From Maridesulfovibrio ferrireducens (GTDB lineage Bacteria; Desulfobacterota; Desulfovibrionia; Desulfovibrionales; Desulfovibrionaceae), in contig NZ_FNGA01000004.1 of NCBI RefSeq assembly GCF_900101105.1, positions 1-64,000 on the forward strand: a stretch of DNA of 64,000 nt. Direction: 5' to 3'. The notes beneath the pieces were generated by a model. It made no database searches. It saw only the letters and a list, made by a program, of their open reading frames with translations, and had not been told where the DNA came from. Positions 46,386 through 56,607 of this stretch are shown piece by piece. Both the position numbers and the translations under genes were made by a program. The number at the start of each line of letters is the position of its first letter. The stretch's first letter is position 1.

Positions 46386-46680
46386 GTATTCTCCAGTTTG
46401 GGGTTGGACGTTTCAACGCATTTTTTTTCCAGTGATTGTCACATGCACAAGAAGCCTTTACGGCGAGATGCGGTGGTCTCCGTCCAGACGAATCAAGCAA
46501 CTGCTTCCGATACCAAATAGCTCGTAATAACGCAATCTCAAACGTTCATATTAATTATTATGAGATTATTTAATTTGGTTATAGAAAAATGCAGAATCAG
46601 CCTTTTATAGGGGGTTGTCACCACTTTTCGAGCTTGATGATCAGTTGCAGTTTACTTCGAATGAGGTTACAAGCCGCCCC

Positions 46681-47793
46681 ATGAACACTCGATATGACGC
46701 TTTAGCTCTCTTTTCAGGGGGCCTCGATAGTATACTGGCATGCAAGGTTATTCAGGATCAGGGACTTAAGGTCCTAGGTATTCATTTCATCACTCCTTTT
46801 TTCGGCAATCCTGAGAAGATTGAAGATTGGCAGGAAATTTATGGTGTTGATATACTTCCTGTTGATATAAGCTCTAAATATATAAAAATGATGCTTGATG
46901 TTCCCGCTCACGGCATGGGTAAACTTGTTAATCCCTGTGTGGATTGCAAGATTATGATGCTTCGTCATGCCCATTCTCTGATGGATGAATTCGGAGCTAA
47001 ATTTATTATTTCCGGTGAAGTTGTGGGGCAGAGGCCTATGTCGCAACGGCAGGAAGCTCTAAATTCAATCAGAAATGATGCGGAAGTAAGAGACGTGTTG
47101 CTGCGCCCTTTATGCGCTAAAAGTCAGTTAATCACTCCTTGTGAAGAATCCGGCCTTGTAGACAGGGAGAAGCTTCCGCATATCAGCGGCCGTGGACGTA
47201 AAGAGCAGCTTGCAATGGCCAAAGCATATGGATTTAAGGTTATTCCTACACCTGCGGGAGGCTGTAAGCTTACTGAATATGAAAATGCAGCTCGCTTTCT
47301 GCCGCTTCTGCGGAATCTTAAAGAGCCTGATGTTAATTTTTTCAAGCTGACGACAGTAGGTCGACAGTATTGGGCCGGTAATAAACTGCTCGCAATCGGC
47401 AGGAATCAAGACGACAATGAGAACATTGAAAAATTATTCAATGATGGGGATTATGTTTTTGAAGTAAAGGATTTCCCCGGTCCTTTAAGTCTTGGACGCG
47501 CTCTCAATCCTGAAGGATGGACCGAGCGTGAGATTTTAGACGCAGCAGCTATGACGGCTTCTTTTTCACCGAAGGCCCGTAATTCCGGCGGTGAAGTGGT
47601 TGTGAATGTCATCGGTCCTGATGGAAATAAAGACGTTTCGGTTTTACCCTCCAGAGAGACTGAGACCGTTTTTGCGGGACCGAATCTTGAGGGCCTTAAA
47701 GAATGGAAGATCGAACGCGAAAACTTTAGACTTAAAAATATTGAGCTTAAAAAAATTGAAGGTGATAATTTGGCGCTGGGAAAAAATGACTAA
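46681..47793 (+). CDS. PP-loop sulfurtransferase-like / NFACT-R fusion (tRNA modification)
   Basis: The 370-residue protein has an N-terminal PP-loop ATP pyrophosphatase domain (LALFSGGLDSILA near residue 10) with paired cysteines in NPCVDCKIM and a later PAGGCKL. The C-terminal 130 residues match NFACT-R (DUF814): LAIGRNQDDNENI, then FEVKDFPGPLSLGR and AAAMTASFSPKARNSGGEVVVNV. It probably uses a persulfide to thiolate tRNA, with the second domain binding RNA. The ATG at 46681 is chosen; an upstream TTG at 46615 is possible. It overlaps nothing and precedes the antiporter by about 40 bp. Confidence 0.78.
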   Translation: MNTRYDALALFSGGLDSILACKVIQDQGLKVLGIHFITPFFGNPEKIEDWQEIYGVDILPVDISSKYIKMMLDVPAHGMGKLVNPCVDCKIMMLRHAHSLMDEFGAKFIISGEVVGQRPMSQRQEALNSIRNDAEVRDVLLRPLCAKSQLITPCEESGLVDREKLPHISGRGRKEQLAMAKAYGFKVIPTPAGGCKLTEYENAARFLPLLRNLKEPDVNFFKLTTVGRQYWAGNKLLAIGRNQDDNENIEKLFNDGDYVFEVKDFPGPLSLGRALNPEGWTEREILDAAAMTASFSPKARNSGGEVVVNVIGPDGNKDVSVLPSRETETVFAGPNLEGLKEWKIERENFRLKNIELKKIEGDNLALGKND

Positions 47794-47834
47794 TTTTGCT
47801 ATTATAAAAGCTTATTCCAATGCCGGAGGATTTA

Positions 47835-48776
47835 ATGGTTTCTAACGCGATATATTTTTTTCTCAGTATTTTTCTGCTTTGGTTCGGTGCGGACTGGATT
47901 GTTGAGTCTGCGTCTAAGATTGCTAAAAAATATAAAGTTTCCGATCTTGTTGTAGGTCTGACCATTGTTGCTTTCGGAACATCCGCTCCTGAATTTTTGG
48001 TTACAGCCACCGCAGCTTTTAAGGGACTTTCGGATTTATCCTTATCCAATGTAGTCGGTTCAAATATTTTTAATCTAGGTTTTATTTTAGGGTTGATGGC
48101 TTTAATTAAGCCGCTTCCAACAACTCGTGCGCTGGCCTTTCGTGATACTCCGTTGTTGCTTGCGACAACTGCTTTGATTCTGGGGCTTGCCTATTTCGGT
48201 AATCTCGGACGCGGAGCAGGAGTGCTGCTGATCTCTATTCTGCTCGGATATATTATTTATCTGATTGTGCACAGTAAACGGGCGGCCAAAGCTATGTCCG
48301 GTATTCCTCAGGTAGAGGAAGAAGTTTGCGAAATCCGTGTAATTGACTGGGTGAAATTAGCTGCCGGATTTGTAGGAATTGCGCTCGGCGGTGACTTTAT
48401 GGTTGAATCCGCTTCTGCCATCGCAACTCATTTCGGTGTTTCCAACTGGGTTATAGGTATGACCATTGTTGCTGCCGGAACATCTTTGCCGGAATTGGTA
48501 ACCTGCCTTGCCGCATCTTTAAAAGGACGTAATGAAATGTTGCTCGGTAATCTTATCGGCAGTGATTTCTTCAACTTTGCCGGAGTGCTGGGACTAACTT
48601 GCATATTGCGGCCGCTTGAGGTTTCTCCTGAAGCTATGCCGGGGCTTACCATACTTGTTGCCATGGTGGCGTTGGTTCTTTTGTTTATTCGCACAGGCTG
48701 GAAAGTTTCCCGTACGGAAGGGGCTATTCTTATTACCCTAAGTTTGCTTCGCTGGGTTCAGGATTTTATGACTTAG
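47835..48776 (+). CDS. Calcium/sodium antiporter (CaCA family, YrbG-like)
   Basis: A 313-residue protein with ten membrane helices in two halves. Both alpha repeats are present: GLTIVAFGTSAPEFLVTATAAFKG in the first and GMTIVAAGTSLPELVTCLAASLKG in the second. The start at 47835 has GGAGGATTTA upstream. It is probably cotranscribed with the PP-loop gene. Exchange of Ca for Na or H is expected. Confidence 0.9.
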   Translation: MVSNAIYFFLSIFLLWFGADWIVESASKIAKKYKVSDLVVGLTIVAFGTSAPEFLVTATAAFKGLSDLSLSNVVGSNIFNLGFILGLMALIKPLPTTRALAFRDTPLLLATTALILGLAYFGNLGRGAGVLLISILLGYIIYLIVHSKRAAKAMSGIPQVEEEVCEIRVIDWVKLAAGFVGIALGGDFMVESASAIATHFGVSNWVIGMTIVAAGTSLPELVTCLAASLKGRNEMLLGNLIGSDFFNFAGVLGLTCILRPLEVSPEAMPGLTILVAMVALVLLFIRTGWKVSRTEGAILITLSLLRWVQDFMT

Positions 48777-48810
48777 TCCTGACTGTTTAAATTTAGATTG
48801 AACAAGTAAA

Positions 48811-48842
48811 ATCCTCCGTCCGAATACCGGGCGGAGGATTTG
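48811..48842 (+). terminator. Terminator after the antiporter gene
   Basis: AAATCCTCCGTCC/GGGCGGAGGATTT stem; works for both converging genes, though the T-run is short. Confidence 0.7.
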
Positions 48843-48861
48843 TTGTTTCTGTATGTTATTA

Positions 48862-49950
48862 CTAAGCAACAACTAAACTTTTTTTGGGAAGTAAATCTCT
48901 TAACACGTAGTGACGGTGGTAAGACGTTGCTTGATAAAATCTATAGAGAGGGGAGTTGAGAGCACCATGAGAGTCATCGTTTCCATGCATTTTTGCTTTT
49001 TTATCAAGCCATTCCTTTCCGAGATAGTCAGGGAAGGGTTCATTGGATCCGAAGATGGCTTTTTGTGATACAGCTTCAATCCATTTGTTACTGCGTTCTT
49101 TTTCGGGCCCTTCGAAAGCTAGAATTTCGGAAACAGCATTTTTTATGTTGTTGAATGGGATGGGGTCTCTGTCTGTTAATCCGGATTTTTTCTGCGTGTA
49201 CTTAACAAACATACCATGTAGTGCTTCACATCCTTCCAGGAACGTTGCGTGGTTATCTCGCCATGCACAGTGTTTACCCGTTTCTTCGTAAATATATCTC
49301 CATTTTAGATATGGGCGATCCGGGAAGGTACAAGCTGCTCCGTGTCCTAACGCACCTGAAAGATTTTCGGCGAACCATGATTTGATATTTTCGATTAATC
49401 CAGAATCTTCAGGGTAATTTCGCATGAAATCATGTTGCTTTTTTTTGATGTATTTGATTGTTTCAGGTTTGTGTTTTTCTAAGTCGAATTCAAAGCTGTC
49501 ATTTTCAATTCTGTTATGGCGTGAGCTTATTCCGCTGAAATCATAGTGTGAAAAGGTGTCAGCATAAACATGAGCAGCGACCCCCATCAACTCATCTGAA
49601 AAATCTTCGTTTTGCGCAAGGTGATTGTTAACCATCTCCCTAGCAAGAACGCTGTCTTTTAAGCAAACAAGGCGTTTTGAAAAATTACCGCCTGCGACAT
49701 TTCCGGGTAAAAAGTGAAAGGGAACCCAAATCAATCGCTGGTCTTCCTTGTCTAGATTCTTGAGATTAAAGGCATGATGAGCGCTTGCGCGCGAATGTAA
49801 CGCTCCACCATCTTTAAATTCGAGGGATTTTTTTGTTGCGTTGTCATCAACAAATTGCGCAGCACTGGCGATGACTTGAGCTTTAATCGGCGAAATTCCC
49901 GTTGAACGGGCCATTACGTATGTTCCATAATAGTGCATGTCTTTTTGCAT
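48862..49950 (-). CDS. DUF6765 family protein (PLC-like fold)
   Basis: A 362-residue soluble protein without a signal peptide. Its N-terminal HYYGTYVMARSTGISPIKAQVIASAAQFVDD and mid-region LMGVAAHVYADTFSHYDFSG match DUF6765. His and Asp residues in these motifs resemble the metal site of zinc-dependent phospholipase C. No enzyme activity is known. It converges on the antiporter gene. The function cannot be inferred from its neighbours. Confidence 0.75.
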   Translation of the reverse strand: MQKDMHYYGTYVMARSTGISPIKAQVIASAAQFVDDNATKKSLEFKDGGALHSRASAHHAFNLKNLDKEDQRLIWVPFHFLPGNVAGGNFSKRLVCLKDSVLAREMVNNHLAQNEDFSDELMGVAAHVYADTFSHYDFSGISSRHNRIENDSFEFDLEKHKPETIKYIKKKQHDFMRNYPEDSGLIENIKSWFAENLSGALGHGAACTFPDRPYLKWRYIYEETGKHCAWRDNHATFLEGCEALHGMFVKYTQKKSGLTDRDPIPFNNIKNAVSEILAFEGPEKERSNKWIEAVSQKAIFGSNEPFPDYLGKEWLDKKAKMHGNDDSHGALNSPLYRFYQATSYHRHYVLRDLLPKKSLVVA

Positions 49951-50192
49951 AATTAATACCCTTGCAGCGTTATAAGGTTTAAATTGTGCGTATTGTTATT
50001 ACAGAAATAGTTACAATGGAAGTCTTTTGGTTTGTTTGTATAGATAGTGTGTAATCGTAAATAAATATTGAGAGCGTTTTTTAGAGCATTGTATCTCAAC
50101 CACTTATTATAAAAGCTTTCAGCTCTCGCATTTTAGAGTTATCTGTCGTATAAGCTTGCATATATTCATATAAAGACCTCCGAGGAGAGATT

Positions 50193-51641
50193 ATGTCTGA
50201 AAGTTCTGTGAGCCCGTTTAAGCACCCTAAGCCTTTTTATTTGCTGTTCTCAGTCGAAATGTGGGAAAGGTTCGGTTACTATGGAATGCAGGCCCTTTTG
50301 GTTCTGTTTATGGTAACTAAACTGGGGTTCAGCGATGATCTGGCTGACACTACTTTCAGTGCCTTTGCGGCGCTTGTTTATGCCTTTATTTGTCTCGGCG
50401 GATATGTCGGTGATAAAATTCTGGGAAACAGGCGGACCATGTTTTTCGGTGCGGTTGTTCTGGCGGTTGGTTACGGACTTCTCGGAATTGATTGCGATAG
50501 ATTTTTATATCCAGCCCTCGGTATAATTATTGCTGGGAACGGTCTTTTCAAGGCGAATCCTTCCGCTCTGGTTTCCAAACTTTACGAGAAAGGCGACTCC
50601 CGTGTAGACGGCGCGTTTACCCTTTATTACATGGCGATAAATATCGGCTCATTCGCTGCTATGTCCCTTTGTCCGGTTATACAGAAAATGTATGGCTGGA
50701 ATGCCGGATTTCTTGTTTGCTTCATCGGTATGGGGATAGCGATAGGCAATTATATAATATTTAGAAGCATACTTGATCCCATCGGCTCGGAAGCAGATTT
50801 TAAACCTCTGAGTGTGCGGAATCTCGGTTTGACATTGCTGGGCACTATTTTTGTTGCTTTTATTTCCGCTCTGCTGTTGAAACATTTAGTTGTAGCCCAT
50901 GAATTGCTTTATGTTGCGGTATTAGTCGTTGCCGGACTTTTTATCCGCGAAATTTACAGAGCGGAGCCGCATGAACGTTCTAATTTAATTATCTGCTTGA
51001 TCTTGATGGTTGAGGCTGTCGTTTTTTTTGCTCTGTATCAACAGATGCCGACTTCTCTTAATCTTTTTGCCGCAAGAAATGTTCATCTTTCAATTTTCGG
51101 AATTCCGGTACAGGCGGCTTCTTTTCAGGCGTTAAATCCGTTTTGGATAATGGTCATAAGTCCTTTTCTTGCAATGCTTTATACAAAACTTGATAAGTCC
51201 GGAAAGGACCTTTCTCTGCCCGGTAAGTTTGCGCTCGGAATGATTATGTGTTGTGCATCTTTTCTGACCTTGGCGCTGGTTGCCCGCTACAGGGCGGATG
51301 CCGCAGGATATGTATCCGGTAACTGGCTGGTTTTAAGTTATTGTTTTCAGAGCATAGGTGAACTTCTGGTCAGCGGGCTCGGGTTGGCAATGGTTTCACG
51401 CCTCACTCCTGAGCGTTCAATGGGTTTTATGATGGGGGCATGGTTCATGTTTCAATCAGTCGCGATGGTCCTCGGAGGGTATATTGCAACGCTGGCAAGT
51501 GTTCCTAATGGTGGCATTCATGCTACCAAATCTCTTGTTATTTATGGCGATTTATTTATGCGTATCGGACTTGTTACCGGTGCGATAGCTCTTGTTATGA
51601 CGCTTTTTGTTCCGGTGTTGAAAAAATATATTCGGGAGTGA
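50193..51641 (+). CDS. Proton-dependent oligopeptide transporter (POT family)
   Basis: This 482-residue membrane protein has about 14 helices. The family motif GYYGMQALLVLFM precedes the first loop, ALVYAFICLGGYVGDKILGNRR is the POT signature, and FTLYYMAINIGSF the PTR2 motif. The ExxERFxYY proton motif is present as EMWERFGYYG. It imports di- and tripeptides using the proton gradient. The gene is monocistronic, with GAGGAGAGATT before ATG. Confidence 0.93.
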   Translation: MSESSVSPFKHPKPFYLLFSVEMWERFGYYGMQALLVLFMVTKLGFSDDLADTTFSAFAALVYAFICLGGYVGDKILGNRRTMFFGAVVLAVGYGLLGIDCDRFLYPALGIIIAGNGLFKANPSALVSKLYEKGDSRVDGAFTLYYMAINIGSFAAMSLCPVIQKMYGWNAGFLVCFIGMGIAIGNYIIFRSILDPIGSEADFKPLSVRNLGLTLLGTIFVAFISALLLKHLVVAHELLYVAVLVVAGLFIREIYRAEPHERSNLIICLILMVEAVVFFALYQQMPTSLNLFAARNVHLSIFGIPVQAASFQALNPFWIMVISPFLAMLYTKLDKSGKDLSLPGKFALGMIMCCASFLTLALVARYRADAAGYVSGNWLVLSYCFQSIGELLVSGLGLAMVSRLTPERSMGFMMGAWFMFQSVAMVLGGYIATLASVPNGGIHATKSLVIYGDLFMRIGLVTGAIALVMTLFVPVLKKYIRE

Positions 51642-51826
51642 TCCCTATTTATATATGATAATTTAGTACTATTCTAAATGTCTTGCCTGTTTCGTAGAAG
51701 GTGACTATCTTTAGTACTTAGAAACTTGTTGAATATTAGCGGAGATTCCCCAAAGAATCCGAAAGCGGATGAAAATAAGGGCTCTGCTTGAACTTATTAG
51801 ATAAAATTAATTGTGAGGAGAAAATT

Positions 51827-52561
51827 ATGAGTAGATTTGGTTCTGCCGGTGCAGTGAGATCTAAACCGGAAATCCTTAATGCTTTCATGCGTGGGGTTTA
51901 TAACTGGATGAGTCTGGGGCTTTTGATGACAGCCGCTGTTGCATGGCTTACCGCGTCAACTCCAGCTGTTCTCAATCTGGTTTTTGCTCAGAATGCTGCG
52001 ACCGGAGCATATGGACCGACCATGTTGTTCTGGGTTGCTCTTGTTGGCGAAATCGGGCTTGTTTTTTATTTGAGTGCCCGCATCAGCAGTCTTTCCGCCA
52101 GCGCGGCAACGGGTCTTTTTATGGCCTACAGCGGACTTAACGGTCTGACTTTGTCTGTGCTTTTGCTCGCTTATACAGCTTCTTCCATTTTCCAGACATT
52201 CTTGGTTACCGCCGGTATGTTTGCGGCTTTGAGTCTTTATGGTTTGACTACCAAAAAAGACCTTACCGGAATGGGTTCCTTTATGTTCATGGGGCTTATC
52301 GGGATTATTATCGCTTCTGTCGTGAACATGTTCATGCAGAGTTCTGCTATGGATTTTGTAATTTCTGTTATCGGAGTAATCGTGTTCGCAGGACTTACTG
52401 CTTACGATTCTCAGAAACTTAAAGTTATGGGTGAATCCGTTCCTTCTGGTGACGAAACAGCCCTTAGACGTGGAACAATCATGGGCGCTTTGACGCTCTA
52501 TCTTGATTTTATCAACTTGTTCCTTTTCCTCTTAAGATTCATGGGGACTGCTCGCGATTAG
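51827..52561 (+). CDS. Bax inhibitor-1/YccA family membrane protein
   Basis: The 244-residue protein has seven membrane helices and starts at 51827 behind GAGGAGAAAATT. The family's GLTAYDSQKLK near the C-terminus carries the Asp thought to form part of a calcium-sensitive pore. YccA-type members interact with the FtsH protease in E. coli. The gene is alone, and 104 bp separate it from lpxK with a hairpin in between. Confidence 0.9.
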   Translation: MSRFGSAGAVRSKPEILNAFMRGVYNWMSLGLLMTAAVAWLTASTPAVLNLVFAQNAATGAYGPTMLFWVALVGEIGLVFYLSARISSLSASAATGLFMAYSGLNGLTLSVLLLAYTASSIFQTFLVTAGMFAALSLYGLTTKKDLTGMGSFMFMGLIGIIIASVVNMFMQSSAMDFVISVIGVIVFAGLTAYDSQKLKVMGESVPSGDETALRRGTIMGALTLYLDFINLFLFLLRFMGTARD

Positions 52562-52636
52562 TCTTGAATCTGTATTAACGGTGCTGTTTACAGCCGATTC
52601 AGGTCAATAATAATATTATCAAGGGGAACCGTCAGG

Positions 52637-52662
52637 TTCCCTTTGATTTTTCAGGTGATGAA
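52637..52662 (+). terminator. Terminator after the Bax inhibitor-1 gene
   Basis: AAGGGGAACC/GGTTCCCTTT hairpin with TTTTT soon after (about 52618-52652). It lies just ahead of lpxK. Confidence 0.55.
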
Positions 52663-52665
52663 ATA

Positions 52666-53781
52666 ATGTCTTTTTTACGTACCGCGCAAAATATTTTAAG
52701 TCCTGTTCTTGCCCCTGCCGGGTATGCTTACGGCTCTGTGATGGCTTGCCGTGCAAAGCTTTACAATAGAGATTCTTTCACCCGTTTTAATCCTGCATGT
52801 CCGTGTATCTCTGTAGGAAATATCGGGTCCGGCGGTAGCGGCAAAACTCCCTTGGCAGGCTGGCTTTTAGCTTGGGCAAATAGTCTGGGAATGCAGTCTG
52901 TGCTTCTTAGCCGCGGTTACGGAGCATCTCCTTCAAAGCTTCCTTATCTGGTCACAGCTGAAAGTCCCGTAGAAGAATCCGGAGACGAGCCTTTGATGCT
53001 TGCTTCTGAAAATCCTTATGCACGGGTTGTTGTTGATCCTATTCGTATTCGTTCAGGTAAATGGGCGACTGATCAATTTAAACCGGATTTAATGGTGCTT
53101 GATGACGGATTTCAGCATATGGCTGTCCGGCGTGATCTGGATTTTGTTTTAATGACACCGGATGATTTTAGTGATGGATGGAATAAAGTTATTCCGCGCG
53201 GAACATGGCGCGAAGGTCAAAATGCACTTGGGCGGGCAGATGTCTTTTTTGTTAAAAGTCCGGCTGGCGATTTCAATTCCATGAAAGATCTTATAAAAGA
53301 TAGACTCGGTAAATATAAAAAACCTGTTTTCCAATTCAATCTGCAAGCCGAGGGACTTAGACTTTTGAATGGTGAAGATTCTCTTCCGTTTGGTAATGAT
53401 AAGTATTTGCTGGTTTCAGGCATCGGTAAACCTGAACAGTTCAGTAGAGACAGCAGTGAATTTATGGGTCAAATCGCTTCAGAACATATGATATTTAAGG
53501 ACCATCATCCGTATAATGCACAGGATGTTAAGATGATCAGGCAGAAAGCCGTGCAAGTCGGCGCTGTAAAAATAATATGCACTCCGAAAGATGCAGTTAA
53601 GCTTCGTAAATTAGGTTGCGACGAATTTTATACAATTAACCTGCATGTAGAATTTGAAGAATCAATTTTCTTTGACGGAACCAAATCTTGTACTTCCAAT
53701 GTCAGCCCGGTCAGCTTTGCCGACTGGTGGAACAGAGAAAGGCTTGCACAAGCTTATCAAAGTAGAAACAGACAAAAATAA
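52666..53781 (+). CDS. lpxK: Tetraacyldisaccharide 4'-kinase
   Basis: This 371-residue inner-membrane-associated kinase phosphorylates the lipid A disaccharide. The P-loop is SVGNIGSGGSGKTPLAGWL (about 45-63) and the downstream motif is MVLDDGFQHMAVRRDLD with the DDGFQH Asp catalytic pair. It has the usual N-terminal hydrophobic helix. No other lipid A genes are adjacent. Confidence 0.95.
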   Translation: MSFLRTAQNILSPVLAPAGYAYGSVMACRAKLYNRDSFTRFNPACPCISVGNIGSGGSGKTPLAGWLLAWANSLGMQSVLLSRGYGASPSKLPYLVTAESPVEESGDEPLMLASENPYARVVVDPIRIRSGKWATDQFKPDLMVLDDGFQHMAVRRDLDFVLMTPDDFSDGWNKVIPRGTWREGQNALGRADVFFVKSPAGDFNSMKDLIKDRLGKYKKPVFQFNLQAEGLRLLNGEDSLPFGNDKYLLVSGIGKPEQFSRDSSEFMGQIASEHMIFKDHHPYNAQDVKMIRQKAVQVGAVKIICTPKDAVKLRKLGCDEFYTINLHVEFEESIFFDGTKSCTSNVSPVSFADWWNRERLAQAYQSRNRQK

Positions 53782-53881
53782 AAACGTATCAAAATAGAAA
53801 TTTCTAAAGAAATTCAGAAAGATGCAGTCGAAAGAGCTGCTTAATAAAATCAAAACAATTTAGAATCAGGATATATATATC

Positions 53882-56149
53882 ATGGGTAAAAAGAAACATT
53901 CCAAGAATCCCGGCGTAATTAAGCCGTATGAAGTCGTTAAAATTTTACGCAAAAGCGAGAAACCCCTTTCAGGTGGTGAAATTCAGAAAAGGCTGGGATT
54001 GACAAAACGTCATCGTAAGTTTGTGAAAGAATTGCTTGTTTCGCAGGTTGCAGAAGGAAAAATCGTCAAGGCTGGAAGTGCTTACGGCCTCCTTGAAAAA
54101 ATGAATATGATTACCGGAAAGCTTCAGGTTCAGAGGTCCGGTGCGGCTTTTGTTCTGCCGGATGAAAAAGGGCGCAAAGATATTTTCGTTCGCCCTAGAT
54201 CGATGAATGAAGCATGGCACGGAGATAGAGTTTCGGTTGCAATTTTAAGCGCCAACAGTGGTGGTAAAAATCCCGAAGGGCGTGTTCTAAGTGTGCTTGA
54301 AAGAGGGAAACAGGTTTTCCCTGTAAGAGTCGCGCGTGCGACCGGAGCAACAGCATTGCTTTGTAATCCCACAGATCCAAAGCTTAATTTCGGGATAGTG
54401 GTTGAACCGAAGGAAGCTGTAAAAAGTCCATCATTAGCGAGCGGAAAGTTGGAAAAATCCGTTCTTAATAAAGCAGGTGTTGACTCAACTGTAGCTTCAT
54501 CAAAGGAACAGTCTTTTGATTATTCAAAGGTTTCCCGCGGAGATATTTTACTTGTTGCTCCCGGTGAACGAATTCATGCAAATTTGTGGAAAGGTAAAAT
54601 TCTCAAATATCTTGGACGTGAAGATGATGTTCTTGTGCAGGAAGCTATAGTTAAGGCTAATAATGGAGTTCCTACCGAATTTCCTGAAAAAGCGTTGGAA
54701 GAGGCTGCTTCTCTACCGGATCGTCCGAGCGAAGAAGATTTCGAATCCCGCGAAGACATGCGCGAGATTCAGTTTGTCACTATTGACGGCGCGACCGCAA
54801 AAGACTTTGACGATGCTATTCATGTTGAAACGATAGCAAAAGGTTATAGACTTAGAGTCGCGATTGCGGACGTAAGCCATTACGTTGCAATGAATTCTCC
54901 GATGGACCGTGAAGCTGGCAAACGCGCTAATTCGTATTATTTCCCTAAATCTGTCGAACCTATGTTCCCGGAAGCTCTCAGTAACGGGCTTTGCAGTCTT
55001 AATCCGAATGTTGAACGGCTTGCGATGAATGCAACAATTGAGTTTGATAAAACAGGTGTTCCGCTATCTTCGAAATTTGCTTCGGTGGTAATTCGTAGCC
55101 ACGCACGGTTGACCTACAATCAGGTCTACAAAGCAATTATTCAGGGAGATGAAGAGGAGCGCGCTAAGATTTCTGAAGTTGTTCCTATGCTGGAAGTTGC
55201 GGAAAAGTTGGCCCTTCAAATCAATGCAAGAAGGAAGGAACGGGGCAGTCTTGATTTCGACCTGCCAGAGCCGGAAATTCTTTTTAATTTGCAGGGTGAA
55301 ACTGTCGATATCTGCCCGAGAGTCCGCAACTTTGCACATCAGATGATTGAAGAGTTTATGATCGCAGCCAACGAAGCTGTGGCTGAATTTTTGACTGCGC
55401 GTGAAATGCCTTGCCTGTATCGCGTGCATCCCGGTCCTGATCCTCAGAAGTTGACCAATTTCTTTAAGGTATTGAAGAAAATGGGTATCGCCAGCGATAT
55501 CCCTGATCCTATAACTCCACAATCTTTGCAGAAGGTTCTTCAGAGCGCAGATGGAGCTGATCAGGAATTTCTGGTGAGCAGAATGCTGATAAGGTCCATG
55601 AAGCAGGCTAAGTACGAACCTGGCAATGAAGGTCATTTCGGGCTGGCTTCAGATTGTTACTGTCATTTCACTTCGCCGATCAGACGTTATGCCGACCTTG
55701 CCGTGCACAGATCTTTGAAGGTTGCCCTCGGTGATCAGCATCAGCCGATGCATGCTCAAAAGCAACTGACAGGCCTTGGGTCACATCTGAGCGCACGTGA
55801 ACGTGTTGCAATGGAAGCTGAGCGTGAAATACTTAAGCGTTTGACCATTATTTTTCTTAAAGATAAAGTCGGAGAACAATTTACCGGTATTATTTCATCT
55901 ATGGCTGAGTTCGGATTCTGGGTAGAATTTCAAGAAGTCATGGCAGAAGGTATGATCAGACTGGCTAGTCTAAGTGATGACTATTATACTTTCTGGGCTG
56001 ACCGCCAGATGATTGTGGGTGAACGCTCGGGTAAGGCCTTTAGATTGGGACAGAAAGTTATTGTGAAGCTTGACTCTGTGAGTCTTGAGTTGCTTGAAGC
56101 CAACTTATCGATAGTGGAAGGCGGCGAAGATTTTAAAAAATATGTTTAG
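53882..56149 (+). CDS. rnr: Ribonuclease R
   Basis: A 755-residue 3'-5' exoribonuclease of the RNase II family. An N-terminal helix-turn-helix (about 10-70) is followed by cold-shock domains, then the RNB catalytic domain with TIDGATAKDFDDAIHVE, whose Asp residues bind magnesium. MIEEFMIAANEAVAEFL and the C-terminal S1 domain (about 665-740) follow. It degrades structured RNA. The gene is 100 bp after lpxK. Confidence 0.96.
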   Translation: MGKKKHSKNPGVIKPYEVVKILRKSEKPLSGGEIQKRLGLTKRHRKFVKELLVSQVAEGKIVKAGSAYGLLEKMNMITGKLQVQRSGAAFVLPDEKGRKDIFVRPRSMNEAWHGDRVSVAILSANSGGKNPEGRVLSVLERGKQVFPVRVARATGATALLCNPTDPKLNFGIVVEPKEAVKSPSLASGKLEKSVLNKAGVDSTVASSKEQSFDYSKVSRGDILLVAPGERIHANLWKGKILKYLGREDDVLVQEAIVKANNGVPTEFPEKALEEAASLPDRPSEEDFESREDMREIQFVTIDGATAKDFDDAIHVETIAKGYRLRVAIADVSHYVAMNSPMDREAGKRANSYYFPKSVEPMFPEALSNGLCSLNPNVERLAMNATIEFDKTGVPLSSKFASVVIRSHARLTYNQVYKAIIQGDEEERAKISEVVPMLEVAEKLALQINARRKERGSLDFDLPEPEILFNLQGETVDICPRVRNFAHQMIEEFMIAANEAVAEFLTAREMPCLYRVHPGPDPQKLTNFFKVLKKMGIASDIPDPITPQSLQKVLQSADGADQEFLVSRMLIRSMKQAKYEPGNEGHFGLASDCYCHFTSPIRRYADLAVHRSLKVALGDQHQPMHAQKQLTGLGSHLSARERVAMEAEREILKRLTIIFLKDKVGEQFTGIISSMAEFGFWVEFQEVMAEGMIRLASLSDDYYTFWADRQMIVGERSGKAFRLGQKVIVKLDSVSLELLEANLSIVEGGEDFKKYV

Positions 56150-56445
56150 TTTTTGGCAATCTTCTCTAAATGTCTGACTATTTTGCAGAAAATTGTTAAA
56201 GTGCATATCTTTTCGTCTACTTCACAGTTGAATACATCGTCAGCTTCGGACACGGTGTTAAGAGCTTCATACACTTTAACGAGAGCTTCCTGCGTATCAT
56301 TGCCAAATAGGTCTTTAATCATGCGCAGGAGCTCCGGCGGAGCTTCTTCGGTTAGATTCAGGATTACCCCGGAATCTCCGAAGTCAAAGTCGAAGTATCC
56401 TGCGTATTCGGCTGCAATATCTTGCATGTCTCTATCCTTGGTCAT
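56146..56445 (-). CDS. Small acidic protein, unknown
   Basis: A 99-residue acidic helical protein with no known domain; it has a single pair of cysteines near the C-terminus. It overlaps the rnr stop codon by 4 bases on the opposite strand. The frame has a normal ATG with a moderate upstream AAGGA. I cannot assign a function. Confidence 0.5.
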   Translation of the reverse strand: MTKDRDMQDIAAEYAGYFDFDFGDSGVILNLTEEAPPELLRMIKDLFGNDTQEALVKVYEALNTVSEADDVFNCEVDEKICTLTIFCKIVRHLEKIAKN

Positions 56446-56607
56446 GAAATAAACTCCAAGTAAGTTTCTATTTGATATAAAAAGACATTACTACAACCCT
56501 AGATGTTTGAAAAGTGCTCTATCGTTATAAAATGGTTGCGATATTGTTTTGTCTAAGTTAACTATAAGTGAACTTGTATGTTAAACTTTGATTGATTTGA
56601 GGGCGTA

